Below, one piece after another: positions 12,277-23,104 of a stretch of 64,000 nucleotides of DNA. The notes under the pieces are model-generated. The model ran no database searches and was not told the origin of the DNA. It worked only from the letters and a program-made list of their open reading frames with translations. The translations under genes and the position numbers were made by a program. How positions within the stretch are numbered: the first letter of the stretch is position 1; the number at the start of each line of letters is the position of its first letter. Origin of the DNA: Mariannaea sp. PMI_226 (lineage: Eukaryota; Ascomycota; Sordariomycetes; Hypocreales; Nectriaceae); contig JANFOG010000002.1 of assembly GCA_024336345.1 (NCBI GenBank), positions 1,426,001 through 1,490,000 on the forward strand, written 5' to 3'.

Positions 12277-15200
12277 GGAGTTTTACTCTACACCTTACAC
12301 TAGATTTCCATCATCTTAACGACTTTCTTCACGAAGCGAATAGCGGGGCATATCAACGGCGTTCTTCATCATTTATTAGACTTGGATACCACACGGCGGG
12401 CGAGAGAAAAAACGACTAAAAGCATTCTTCAATTTTTCATAACGAACACATATTTTTCATTATAATGTCAACAAATATACACAGCGGATTTTCCCCACTC
12501 AAGGAAAGGGACATCAACCATTGGAAATGGGGATCATGATTGAATGAGTTTGCCGCTCCCCGGAGCCACTGGATGGGATCATGGGTTGAGTGGCAGCTTC
12601 AAGAGGCGCCCCAGGAAAGGGTAGATAGCTCAGATAAATAGAAAAAGGTATTGGACAGACCGAAGCAATCGGATGTCCAGTATCCAAAAACAATTGAAAA
12701 ATATTTTCAAAAATCATTACCTTGACCACTTTCTCTACATTGTGAATTGTATCATGTTGCCTACTTTCTACTGCTGCCTCATCACATCTGCTGGGTGACA
12801 AATGCACCCCGCCAGCTGCGACTAACAGTAGGAAAAAAAAAAAAACAGTTGCCGCACCGCAACAAAGAATCTCGGACCCGCGGACTTTCAATCGGGGCCT
12901 TCGGGGTGCGCCAGCTTCGCATCCGCTCCACCACCCTTGGCTTAAGTGCACCCCTCAACGTGTTGTGAATCACCCGGGCTAGTGACCAATGAATGCCGAC
13001 CCTCGCGTTATCTCGCTCTTTGAGGCCACTTCCCAAGGTTTGAGTGATCGACAAAGACAGTTTGTCAGCCTAAGAATGAAATCCATGACGGACGTCAGCC
13101 CCCTCCTCCCCCCCGTGACAGTGACTCAGCACCAGAACTTTACCCCCATCGCCCGCAAACTTGCGACAAGAACGGTTTTGGTTTTTGTCAGCTCAGCAAA
13201 AGGGATGAATGGTTGAACATAATTTTATCACATTACAATGGTGAGCACGTAAATCTCACACCTGAACCCTATTGTGCTCAGTTACTTTGTAACGTTCAGC
13301 TTCGCCCATTTGAGAAGTGCTATTTTCATCTTTAGATTCTGTCCTCGACCGCCGGGTTTCCGAGCGACACCGCGAGGCCGAATCGATCATGCATGCATGC
13401 ATACCGTTAAGTAATTAATTCGTTGTGTAGTTACTGTACGACTCCCTCCTCTGGAGCAACAACACTTTTTTTTTTTTCTTCTTGACTTCTGTTTCCCGCG
13501 CGCGGATATTCCGGCCCGCTCTGACCCATACTGGTCGCTGTATTTTCTATCATCTGAGCCGCTATTGCTAACCACCAACTCGAAATATGGATCACTCTTT
13601 GTTCTTGCAATCCCTTCTTTTGCCGAATCGCAGGTGTGCTCTCTCAAGCCCCACGAGACTATGCTCGCCCGTCGTGGGGCAGAGAGGGTCACCGTCCACC
13701 GAGAGTTGTGGGCCTCCGGGATGTGCCATGTCGAGATTTTTCGATCTACCGAAATAATTGGGCCTTAGAAGACGGTCAAGGAAAAAAAAAAATTCAAAAG
13801 AGAGGCCATCGTGATTTACTTGATTGCTTCGCCGCTCTTGTAGTATGGAGTCGACAACCACTAGACCCGTTGAAAAAAAAAAAAAAAAGGAAAAATCATC
13901 ACGGTAGCTTTTGGCGAGTATTGTGCACGGTTCACACCGATAAATTTTTTTTTTGGCTGAATAATTATTCATGATTTGAAACGAAGAGAATGAGAAAGAT
14001 TTTTTTTTCTCATTCTGTTTGTCGATTCTCAGTGCTCTCTCGGCCGAACCAAATGAGAGACCACTTGAGACAAATCTGGCGATTTCCTGCATGATGTTCT
14101 AGATGGATGAGAAACCCCCCCGCGTCAGTGTCTTAACTTCCTACACAGTAGTCTCCCAGCCCAACATGCTCAGGCACAGTCGGTCGGTTCAGGTACATCA
14201 TGCAAGGGCGGAAGGGCACAGGTAGGGGCTCGAGGGAGTTAACTTGACCAGCCTGACCGCCTGGGGTTGGGGCACGAGACAAGCTGAGGTGGGATGGCGC
14301 AGGGAGCAATTGACTATCACGTACTTACCAGCGTACAGTACTGAGTACTAGGCAAGCATTGCATTCTCGTGAAAGTCCCCTGCCGTCAATCGCCTTGTCT
14401 CAATGGCAACTCGGTAGAATTATTTCATTTCTCACGAGATCGTCATAGTCAAAAGTAGAGCCGGGGTGAAGGGAAAACACGGGCTCGGGGCTTCCAGCCA
14501 CACGATAGCCGAGATTTCCTATTGACGGTACAAAGTACTCACTATCCTTACAAGAAGACTACCTTAGCGAACAGCGAGCAGCGTAAAGGGCTTGGATTTG
14601 CTTGGAGGCACCGGAGATGTTTTGTCGCTCACAAGCAGGGAGAGCACGGTTCACCTCAATACCAGAACGTTTTTGTCTACTCCGTGGACGAAGGCCGGAC
14701 ATTTCGCGCGTCGCTGGCCCTCAAAGTCGGAGATTTTTTTTTTTGCTGGTCTGCTGATCTAGATCATGAGATAGATGGGGGGGACTTTCACCACAAGCAG
14801 GTAGGCTGGCCCCGCAAAAACCACAAAATCCTTTACCAGGAGCCAGCTTGCAGGTTGAAAGCACCTTGTTGGTGAATTGCATGTAGTAAATGATCCTAGA
14901 GAGAGGTTCGCATCATCTGCTTCACCCCTTGAACTGCATCGTAGTTTATTCTGTTTGACTCCAACCTCGGTCAAAAGCTCCGGGCCACAAAATTTCTCAC
15001 GAATGGAGACACGGGGACACGGCCCCATCGGTCACCTGGGAGGTGTGCAGTCTCCACTTGTCTCCGTTGCGCCCGGAGGCCGGAAGGTCAGAGACCGGGA
15101 GTAAGGGCCAGCCCCATTTTTTATCCGTGCGTCGCCTCGGCTCTTGCACTCTGGGGGCCGAAATGAAGCAGAGGGAGGGATTAATAGTTGACAAGGAGAA

Positions 15201-16483
15201 CATGATGGTGCGCTCGCGTCGATCACGGTGGTTAGTTTGCCGAGGAGGGGGGTGTTTTATTCAAGGTGAGTTATTCTGGGTAGGCTCCGTGCTCCTTGTA
15301 TCCGCACATCATGAGGTCTGCTGATGCCTCACCCATATATACATCAACAATGTATGCAAACTTTACACGGCCGCATGCCGCATGCGCATGCGGGAGAAGC
15401 GGAATTCTGTTAAAGTCCGCGGGCGTGGCTGACCTTGGAGAGATCGCCTGGGGAGAACAGCGTGTCGGAGATAGCAGCTGTTGGAGCTTATCTGGGACCT
15501 TCGGTAATGGTGTGGTGCATGCACGAGACGGATTGACGTGTCGATGCGCCAGAGTGTTATCTGGGGTAAGATATCTTAATTAGTGATTATGTATAGAAAC
15601 TTACACACATACAAGGGTACAGCCACCAAACAATCATTCCCATCATGCAAATAGGTCTTATCTCAGCGTTAGGACCCAACTCTGTCTAGTTCTTAGGTGT
15701 TTCATGCCCAGGTAGCCTATCTGCTATTCCCGAAAACCGGACTTGGGGGACGGGACGTAGAGGACCCGAGGTCAACCGAATACACCCTATCATGAGGGCG
15801 TCAGCCGCCTATCCGAGGTACCTTATTTAGTTTACTTGCTGTACGTACTACCCAACAGCGTTTCAGTAGTTTCTTTCATCAAGTTTCGTCGGGACCGCAG
15901 CCATCACCTTCCAGGTCACAGCTCGTGCTAATTATGTTTATCCTGGGGCTATCTTCCTTTGTATTAGCATGGGGCGTGAAGATTGTCTTCTTCGCTTGAT
16001 TACGGAATGACATTGTCCAGGGCTTCAGCGATGTCGGCATCATGCTTGAACCATGTAACCCAACGAGCTGTCTTGGGGGTGTCGACAGATTACGGTACCA
16101 AGTAGACCTACCGGCCCCACATTTCTCGGAGAAGGGCCGGCATTTTACGCCGCGAGAAGGTAATTAGACGCCCTCGACAACTTCCCGTACCGGTCACGGA
16201 GGATGGAAGAGACGTGTTGGTCATGTTTTCAGAAAGGAAAGGGTACATTGCAGCGGTGGTTGGCTGCATGTCCGGATATCGGCCGAATACTATTCCGCCC
16301 AACATGATGGTGCGGGGTGTTTCAAAGGCGTCAGGCTCGGGACCCAAACAACATATCCCCCACATCGGCGCCGACTTGTGTGATGCCCGTCTTAGCTTGA
16401 GCAAGAGGTAGCTAAACCACCGCGCTCGACTCCACATCCTCTAGTGAATTGTCTAGTCGGGAAGACTAGTTCTCGCAGTTGAA
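12277..16483. other. Gene-poor stretch with many poly(A/T) tracts
   Basis: No gene is supported. Seven homopolymer A or T tracts of 9-16 bases lie between 12833 and 14744. A perfect 16-bp palindrome lies at 15378-15393, and ATGC repeats occur near 13387-13402. A 109-codon minus-strand frame with a true ATG (16437 down to 16108) abuts the F-box gene but matches nothing I recognise. Frames of 100-166 codons at 13592-14092 owe their length to Lys- and Phe-coding homopolymers. Confidence 0.5.
12833..14744. repeat. Cluster of seven homopolymeric A/T tracts
   Basis: Tracts on the plus strand: A13 at 12833, T12 at 13466, A11 at 13782, A16 at 13873, T10 at 13945, T9 at 14000 and T11 at 14734. Poly(dA:dT) is known to exclude nucleosomes; whether that matters here is inference. 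Confidence 0.75.
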
Positions 16484-17785
16484 ATGCAAGTTCCTAGAGA
16501 GATTCTTGATGTGGTGAGGACAATAAAATAATAAACTCATCATCAGACTACTTCCACTAACACTTCGATTTAGATAATACCCTACGTCGAGGTTTCCTGT
16601 GTCGACTTTAAGGGCATGACGAAGTATTGGGTTACTGAATATGACTCTCGTCAATATCAAATCGTGGAATCTCGTGCTCGATATGAGCTCGCTCACTTAC
16701 GCCTAGTCAACAAGGCATTCTGCCAGAGTGTATCACCTCGACTCTTTCGACACATTATCGCCGATGTAGGACGACTTGGGCGAATATCTGAAATAGCTCA
16801 CAGCCCGTACGCCACGTATGTTCGTCACATTAACATTGGTACATCCGGATTCTGTTCAGTCTCGCATTCTGATGTGACTATTTATGCTGAAGACCTTATC
16901 TACCTCCTACCTCCTTGTCTAGCTAGGTTGCCTAATTTGAGGTCCCTGGAAGTCTTTGGAGTATGGCAGAGCCACGGTACTCGAGAAACGATTGACAAGT
17001 TCATTTCTTCTGTTACTTCTGTGCTGCGCGATGTGAATATGCCATCACTGGAGGAACTTGATATCCGTTTACCTATTTGCCACGATTTTGGTCAACTGCT
17101 TCATGACGAAACTGACTCATCAAATACTCGAATCGGAAGAGTTTTACGACACCTCAAATACTTGGGAATACATGCTTGGTTCAGCACTGAGCGACAGAAC
17201 TCGCACGAACCAGTTCGACCCGAATTTGCTGCTCACCCAGATGAAACCTTCAAAGTAAATATCTACAAACTAATAGCCCTAGCTAAGAATGTTCGGTCAT
17301 TGGCGATAACCGGGCCAGAATCTGTGGATCTCGACTATGCAGAATTTCCTTCGTCTATTCGTCTTAGATCCCTCTATCTTTGTGGTGTGTCAATATCAGC
17401 AAATGTCCTTCTGGATCTCATGCATCATTGGAGGGACTCTATCAGATCCATCGAGCTTTGGGCTGTGGAACTCAAAACTGGGACATGGAAACATGTCTTG
17501 GTAAATATAAGCACGCTCCCTATCTTGATCGACTTTATCATGGAATTTTGTGCGTATTCACGAGGCGGAACCAGTGCACAATTGCGACCTAGACCTAATA
17601 ACACGCTACACGACCCTCACGAGATTGAGTCTCTGGATTCTTGTGAATTTTACGCACTTGCGATTCTGCAACATCGGGTGAATGCGAAGAGAATTTCTGC
17701 GGGGCTTCCCAAGATGCGCCATTCCAGAGCTGCAGACATACATAGTATGGAATCAGCAATGTCAGTTATGGATGGTAGTGTATAG
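16484..17785 (+). CDS. F-box-like fungal protein
   Basis: Two exons, 16484-16513 and 16574-17785, give 413 residues. The 60-nt intron runs GTGAGG to TTTAG with a CACTAAC branch point. The first exon codes only MQVPREILDV, and splicing joins it to IIPYVEV. The result, PREILDVIIPYV followed about 35 residues later by LRLVNKAFCQSVSPRLFRHI, is the usual N-terminus of fungal F-box-like proteins, whose F-box binds Skp1 in SCF ubiquitin ligases. The remaining ~330 residues have scattered Leu-rich stretches (LARLPNLRSLEVFG, MPSLEELDI, LRSLYLCG) suggesting irregular leucine-rich repeats. Substrate unknown. Starting at the internal ATG 16616 would remove half of the F-box. The domain call rests on resemblance. 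Confidence 0.75.
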
Positions 17786-18929
17786 GTTTTTCATGGCCAG
17801 TAGTAGGCAAAGCGCCGGCATCCAATGGGTGTTACAACGTTAGTGGAGTCATCTTCAGTTTGGACATGAGTTTTGTAACCATTCAGTGAGAAATAATCTC
17901 ACACATCACCTTTGGGGAATTTTAAAATATAAAGTACGACATCCGTTCAGAAGCATACAGATGTTTTCTCCGCTTCAACTGCAGCCGCTTCTTGTTATGG
18001 GCAAGAAAGAAGCAACGGTGATGGTTAAACAGGCCAGTATATTGAATAATGCGACGTTGCCTTTCTAATTGATAGGCCGAATCATCAACCTATTCTAGCC
18101 AATATGCTTGAGCTGTACCAAGCAATGATATTCAGTGAAAACACCTATACACTTCTGCTTCATCTATGATATTATTTCATATCCCGGATTTACTGTAGTT
18201 TGTATTCTGATAGCCTTTCGTGGTTTTTGGGATTTTATTATAATATGTTCCATGTAATAATAGCTTTGTAATCAACTCGTCAAGCTTTTTATTTTTTTCT
18301 TGTGTTAGTACTTGGTTCGCTTAATTCCTTCTCGAATTTCGGCTCTTGGTTTGGTTGGCTCGAGATGAACGACATCTGCTACTTTCCCTGCCCATCAATC
18401 CCCCGATCACAATAGCAATTCGCATGGAAGTTGACGTGGCAGACGCGATTATGCTCAACACTCCCATTGTAGATTTCATTTTGCCACATTATCGTCCGCC
18501 TCACAATAACCCCCCCCAACCCCCCCCCTGTATTTCTACCAACAATGCCACCTTGAACACGTAATGCCTGTCCACTAGTTAGAGTGTGACCAGTTCAGGC
18601 AGCCATCAACATATCAAGGACCCTTTCCAATTCGATTCCATAGTATTCTATGGTGTTCCATTCTATTGTTTCGATTCTGGTTCAATAGTGTACGTATCTG
18701 TAAAAAGAATTATAAAAAGCGCCCGAGTCCGCCATTCGCGCAGCCCTTTCCCTCCAACCTTCTGCAACCTGGTCTTGGTTCAAGTAGCACCAGAAGGTTT
18801 CAAGTGGGCAACTTATACCACCCATTTCATTCAGCTGCTGCACTCAGGCTGTGTTTGGGATTGTCTTGCGCTCTTTGTGATCAACGTGTTGACAAGAACA
18901 TGCACAGAAAATACCAGAACGACAATAAG
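17786..18929. other. Intergenic
   Basis: A/T-rich 3' region of the F-box gene and upstream region of the next ORF. No gene is supported. Frames between 18346 and 18969 are interrupted and unrecognised. TATAAAAAG at 18711 is the only promoter-like element noticed. Confidence 0.5.
18711..18719 (+). promoter_or_regulatory. Possible TATA box
   Basis: TATAAAAAG lies about 220 bases before the ATG at 18930. Plausible as a core promoter element of the hypothetical gene there, but unsupported by anything else. Confidence 0.3.
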
Positions 18930-19466
18930 ATGGCGGGGGTTAGTCGCCGAGTCATCAAGAAGACCGTGAAGTTTGTCCATCGATACATATGGTATATCGA
19001 TTGTGCCGACCTCAAGCTGAGTGACGGCCAATTTGAAGCGCAGGCAGGGCATCCGGGAAATGGGCGACATCCGGATAAAATTCCGAATGATGAACTTCGT
19101 GAGGAAGTTGCCAAACTTGTCAAGCGTGGGGGCGAAACAGGCCTTGCGCTAGGTTTCTCGAATCCAGATGACCTTATGCAGCGTTCCGCTCTTCTTGGTG
19201 AGAAGAGTGTGAGTTACGTGAAGCTCGATGTGCGCGGCTTAATCTGGCGCGGCCTTGCCCAGTTACGAAAGAGGGTGAAGTATTCGGAGAACTCGATCTT
19301 TGAGGATGATGTGTGTGTTCTTTTTGACCCTAAATTCTCTTCTGATCGCCTCAAGCGGGTATTTGTTTCCGAAAGAATCCCAGACAAATTCTATCGAGAC
19401 AATGTTTCCTCTCGAAAGTGGAAGACCGAGACCAACCACAAGGTCTCTAGAGGACTTGGTGAATGA
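18930..19466 (+). CDS. Hypothetical protein, unrecognised
   Basis: An open frame of 178 codons from the ATG at 18930 (context AAGATGG), preceded in frame by another ATG at 18900 and open further upstream to 18666. The residues encoded before 18900 look like non-coding translation. The protein is basic with motifs such as RRVIKKTVKFVHRYIWYIDCADLKLSDGQFEAQ, split by a Gly/Pro loop, then LREEVAKLVKRGGETGLALGF and VSYVKLDVRGLIWRGLAQLRKR. There is no signal peptide or membrane segment. The regular hydrophobic spacing argues for a real protein, but I do not recognise the family and there is no domain I can name. It could be the single large exon of a longer gene. Confidence 0.45.
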   Translation: MAGVSRRVIKKTVKFVHRYIWYIDCADLKLSDGQFEAQAGHPGNGRHPDKIPNDELREEVAKLVKRGGETGLALGFSNPDDLMQRSALLGEKSVSYVKLDVRGLIWRGLAQLRKRVKYSENSIFEDDVCVLFDPKFSSDRLKRVFVSERIPDKFYRDNVSSRKWKTETNHKVSRGLGE

Positions 19467-19845
19467 AAGAAAGGAACGCTGTCAAAGTTGACAGGATTCT
19501 GCCGGTAGAATTCTCCTTCAGACATGGTTTTTTCTTTCCCACGGGGTTTTTCCAATGTCATTTGCGCGAATGCAAAGGGCCAGACACGGAGTCATTCTTC
19601 ATATCTTGTCATTCCTGCTACGCAGATAGATAGCTGCTCCGTATTAGTGAATTGATTGCTACTTTTTCGTTGTGCAAGTAGTTGACTTTATCCGAGTCTC
19701 CAGAGCGCTGAGCAAGTACGTACACATTCATCCCCCCACTTTGCAGCCGATACGTCATTGCAAGTTTTCGCAACTCCGCAAGAGTCAACGCCTCCAACGT
19801 CCTGTCCATCCTAACCCCCCGCTGAGACGTCCACCTGCAGTCGCC
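19467..19845. other. Intergenic, upstream of IBA57
   Basis: Short spacer between two same-strand genes. It contains no supportable feature. The IBA57 frame is open back to 19672 without an ATG. Confidence 0.5.
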
Positions 19846-21027
19846 ATGCGAGACCTCTCGAGGCGCATTCTAGCTCGCGAGCTTCCATCGAGCATCGTAT
19901 GCCACTCCTGCCGGCTGCATCAACGCCAATTCTCGTCCGTCTCCGCGCCGACAGGACCCCTCACCTCGGGCCTCGCTCCGCTCCCCTCCCGCCGACTTGT
20001 TTCCGTCGCAGGCCCTGATGCGGCCAAGTTCTTGCAGGGTATCATTACCGCCAATATCACAGGCGCCGACGGAAACCCGAGGAATGATGGCTTCTACGCG
20101 GCGTTTTTAACCGCTACGGGCAGGATACTTCACGACGTTTTTGTGTACCCCAACCATGGAGCTGCGGGAGCTTCACCCGGGGAGCCTGGATTCTTGATCG
20201 AGGTGGATGCCGATCAGGCACCGACCCTTGCGCGCCATATCAAACGATACAAACTCAGAGCGAAGCTGTCTGTGAAGCTCCTAGCTGAAGATGAAGCCAC
20301 CATATGGCACGCTTGGGATGATTCGACGAAAACCAATTGGGAATCGATTATGGAATCAACCAAGCTCTCTCTCAAGGACCCCCGAGTGCCCGGCCTCGGG
20401 TATCGATTTGTGCGCTTGGACCAAAATACTCCCGAGGTTGACCTCGAGCGAACGACCGAAGATGCGTATACGATTCGACGATATCTACAAGGTGTTGCGG
20501 AGGGTCAAGATGAGATGGCACGGGAACATTCCCTCCCGCAGGAGAGCAACATGGATATTATGAATGCAATCGACTGGAAGAAGGGTTGCTATGTTGGGCA
20601 GGAGCTGACGATCCGTACAAGACACCGGGGCGTCGTCAGGAAACGTATTCTACCCTGCGTGCTCTATGAGAAAGATCAAGCAGCCCCGACATCACTCGCC
20701 TACCACAAGGATAGCCCATTGCTCGAGAGCGCGACAGCAGATATGGTCCCTCGTGATACGAGCATCGGACGGTTCGAAAAGCGCGGTCGCAGCGCAGGCA
20801 AGTGGCTCAAGGGTGTGGGCAATATTGGGCTTGGCCTTTGTCGGCTAGAAATCATGACAGACATCACATTGCCTGGCGAGGCAGCATCGGCCGCTTTCAA
20901 GCCGGAAGATGAGTTTGTTCTAGAATGGGGAGAAGAAGATGGCAAGATGGGGGTCAAAGTCAAGGCGTTTGTGCCTGACTGGCTGAGGCAAGGCCTTGAG
21001 GAACAGGACAAGCTCAAGAAACATTGA
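19846..21027 (+). CDS. IBA57: Mitochondrial iron-sulfur cluster assembly factor Iba57 (CAF17)
   Basis: Single exon, 393 residues. Iba57 is a folate-binding-fold protein (GcvT/YgfZ family) that acts with Isa1 and Isa2 to build [4Fe-4S] clusters for aconitase-type and radical-SAM enzymes in the mitochondrial matrix. The N-terminus (MRDLSRRILARELPSSIVC...RRQFSS-like) is Arg/Ser-rich without acids, as expected of a mitochondrial presequence. The body starts at LPSRRLVSVAGPDAAKFLQGIITANI. The family signature KGCYVGQE is present, with the conserved Cys near residue 248, followed by TIRTRHRGVVRKR. The start is taken at 19846 (GCCATGCG) because the frame upstream has no ATG. Length matches fungal orthologues. 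Confident. Confidence 0.93.
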   Translation: MRDLSRRILARELPSSIVCHSCRLHQRQFSSVSAPTGPLTSGLAPLPSRRLVSVAGPDAAKFLQGIITANITGADGNPRNDGFYAAFLTATGRILHDVFVYPNHGAAGASPGEPGFLIEVDADQAPTLARHIKRYKLRAKLSVKLLAEDEATIWHAWDDSTKTNWESIMESTKLSLKDPRVPGLGYRFVRLDQNTPEVDLERTTEDAYTIRRYLQGVAEGQDEMAREHSLPQESNMDIMNAIDWKKGCYVGQELTIRTRHRGVVRKRILPCVLYEKDQAAPTSLAYHKDSPLLESATADMVPRDTSIGRFEKRGRSAGKWLKGVGNIGLGLCRLEIMTDITLPGEAASAAFKPEDEFVLEWGEEDGKMGVKVKAFVPDWLRQGLEEQDKLKKH

Positions 21028-23104
21028 GCAAGATGTGACCGAAAGAGACGAAGCATTCATTGTATGATAGAGATGCCGTTGTACAAACACTCCAACATTC
21101 AGTTAGAATAGCAATAACCTAGCCCCGCTCGCTTGTTCAAACAAGGTTGTTTTCTCCTCAGACTTGTTGTGGCCTCTCGTGCTTTCCTCGGACCTGTTTG
21201 GATATGTTTGGACCTATCAATGACCCTACGCTTTCCTGAAGGTTTTTTATTTGCTTTCTCCTTGACTTGCTCTCCTTTCGGATCATGTTTGCATTGGACA
21301 GACTAATAATATCCAACTACTAAGACGGCACTGCCAGTTACGGTGCTGACTGACTCTGCGAACGCCGAAGGTAAACCAGGCTATGCTTAAGGAGACCCAT
21401 CCGCCGATCTTGAAAATGCATGTTGCTTACCACCCCTGGTGACAGGGCTGAGGCGGGGGGGCGCTAGGAACACACAAGTGATGGGATTATTTTGACAGCC
21501 TCCTCCCATCCTGTCTTACCTCCCCAATGCCTAGTGCTCAACGGCTTGCGCACAAAAGAGCGCTCAGCTGGGCTTTGACAGCCATGGCGGCGAGCGCGTT
21601 GACCGGTATGACCGAAGTAGTGATGCCTATCACCGCAGAGTTGTGGCGCGCTTGGCCGTAAGATGCTGTTTCGATCCCACTCCTGTCGCAACCTTTGAGG
21701 GGATCGAAGATGGGACTTGTACGAGAAACACTTTTGTTGAGGACAGGGTGCTAAGGGGTACTGTCAATCTGATTTGCGACCTCCAATACTGCTGCGGAGA
21801 GTGGTTACTTTCTGGTGCGGAGTGTAGCCTGGCATAGGGCCGACGAGCAGCTATTAAATCCGTTTTCAAGGTTTGTATTTGCCTTGTCGTTCATCCCAGG
21901 TAGTAGACACCATGACCACTGCGAATTGGTGTTTAGCAAGGGGTGGTCTCGACCGTCATAGCTCAGCGGGGAGTGAATGCCATTGCTCCATTCAGCTTTG
22001 ACTTTAGACTTTTGACGGGCACGGGGGGTACTCCAGGATCATGCATGGAGCTAGGACACGGGACAAAGCGCCGCTACTGAAGGGCCTCAAATCAGGAGCA
22101 GCAGAGCTGGGGGCTGATGAGCCGTGTGGTGGAGGGGGCTGTGGGTGGGCAGGGCCAGTCAGAAGCACAGAATGGCTCGAGTGTGGACGGGATGTGGTGC
22201 ACCCGCCCATGTGAGCTGCATATGTGCATGAGTGATCGCCGAGAGGCATCAAGAGCTGCCTCCTCTCCGCTATTTTGTCCCTTCAGGAAGGGGGGGTTGT
22301 ATTGGATTACTGTATGTCTGCCTTTTTCTCCCATGAGGATCACCAACTCGGTCAAGTTGCCCAAGTTGGAACGCGCGATTTGCGAAATTGATACAGTAAG
22401 AAATGAGATTAGCCTGCCTCGTGATTGGCTATCCCATGGCCCTGCCAAGACGAATTCCCACTTGGACTTGTGCCATGCCCTTTGGCTTGACGTCTTGACT
22501 GGTTACTTGATAGACAGAGGTCAGACAGCCCACAGCCCTTACTGCATATCCAGGGCTTTCTCACCTTAGTATGTTTGCCTGGGCTTGTCTGTGTACATAC
22601 ATAGTAACTACACAGTATGGAGCATAGTTGTCATCCATATCAGCCATATAAGCAATATGAGCTACTCTCACCTGTGTGGCTTATTTTGTCGCGCCGGTGC
22701 CTTCCACCGCTTACCACCTACCTGTCGATAGTCCATCCATCCATCCCCATCCACATGCCCTACGCCTTACCCACCTTTTTATCTTAGGCACCTTAGAGTA
22801 CTGTGTAGCACCTTGCCTTGTGGGTGGGAGGACGCCATGCTCTAAGAGGACTCTTCCCGTTGTGGCTTCCGGCTGTGAAATTGGTGTTCAATAGTTTAAC
22901 TGACTGACAGGTCGTGCCTCTATTTAAGCTGCATGCCCCCGGCCTTTCTTGTAAAATACCCTTGACTTCTCTCTGGCCTATCGTTACATATACTACCTAC
23001 CTACCTGCGGAGTATTGACATAGGGTCCATTCAAGTGGCTGTTACTTGTTGATATTGTCTACCATCTTCAAAGCACTAACATCACCCATCGGGTATTCTA
23101 TACC
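21028..23104. other. Intergenic, 2.1 kb
   Basis: No gene is supported. CATAGCTCAGCGGGGAGTG at about 21958 looks like a tRNA D-arm/box A, but no matching TTCGA-type box B or acceptor stem follows. Near 22988-23002 there are TACCTACCTACC repeats, and TATTTAA at 22921 may serve the next gene. Confidence 0.5.
22921..22927 (+). promoter_or_regulatory. Possible TATA-like element of the DUF2235 gene
   Basis: TATTTAA 184 bases upstream of the ATG at 23105, followed by C/T-rich sequence (CTTGACTTCTCTCTGGCC). Plausible spacing for a fungal core promoter with a leader of about 100-150 nt; not proven. Confidence 0.35.

Noticed and set aside
13592..14092. 166-codon minus-strand frame with Lys and Phe runs
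   Set aside because: Length is due to poly(A/T) tracts read as Lys or Phe codons; the rest is unrecognised.
21958..22040. tRNA-like sequence CATAGCTCAGCGGGGAGTG
   Set aside because: Box A resembles a tRNA D-arm but there is no TTCGA-type T-loop, anticodon arm or pairing acceptor stem.
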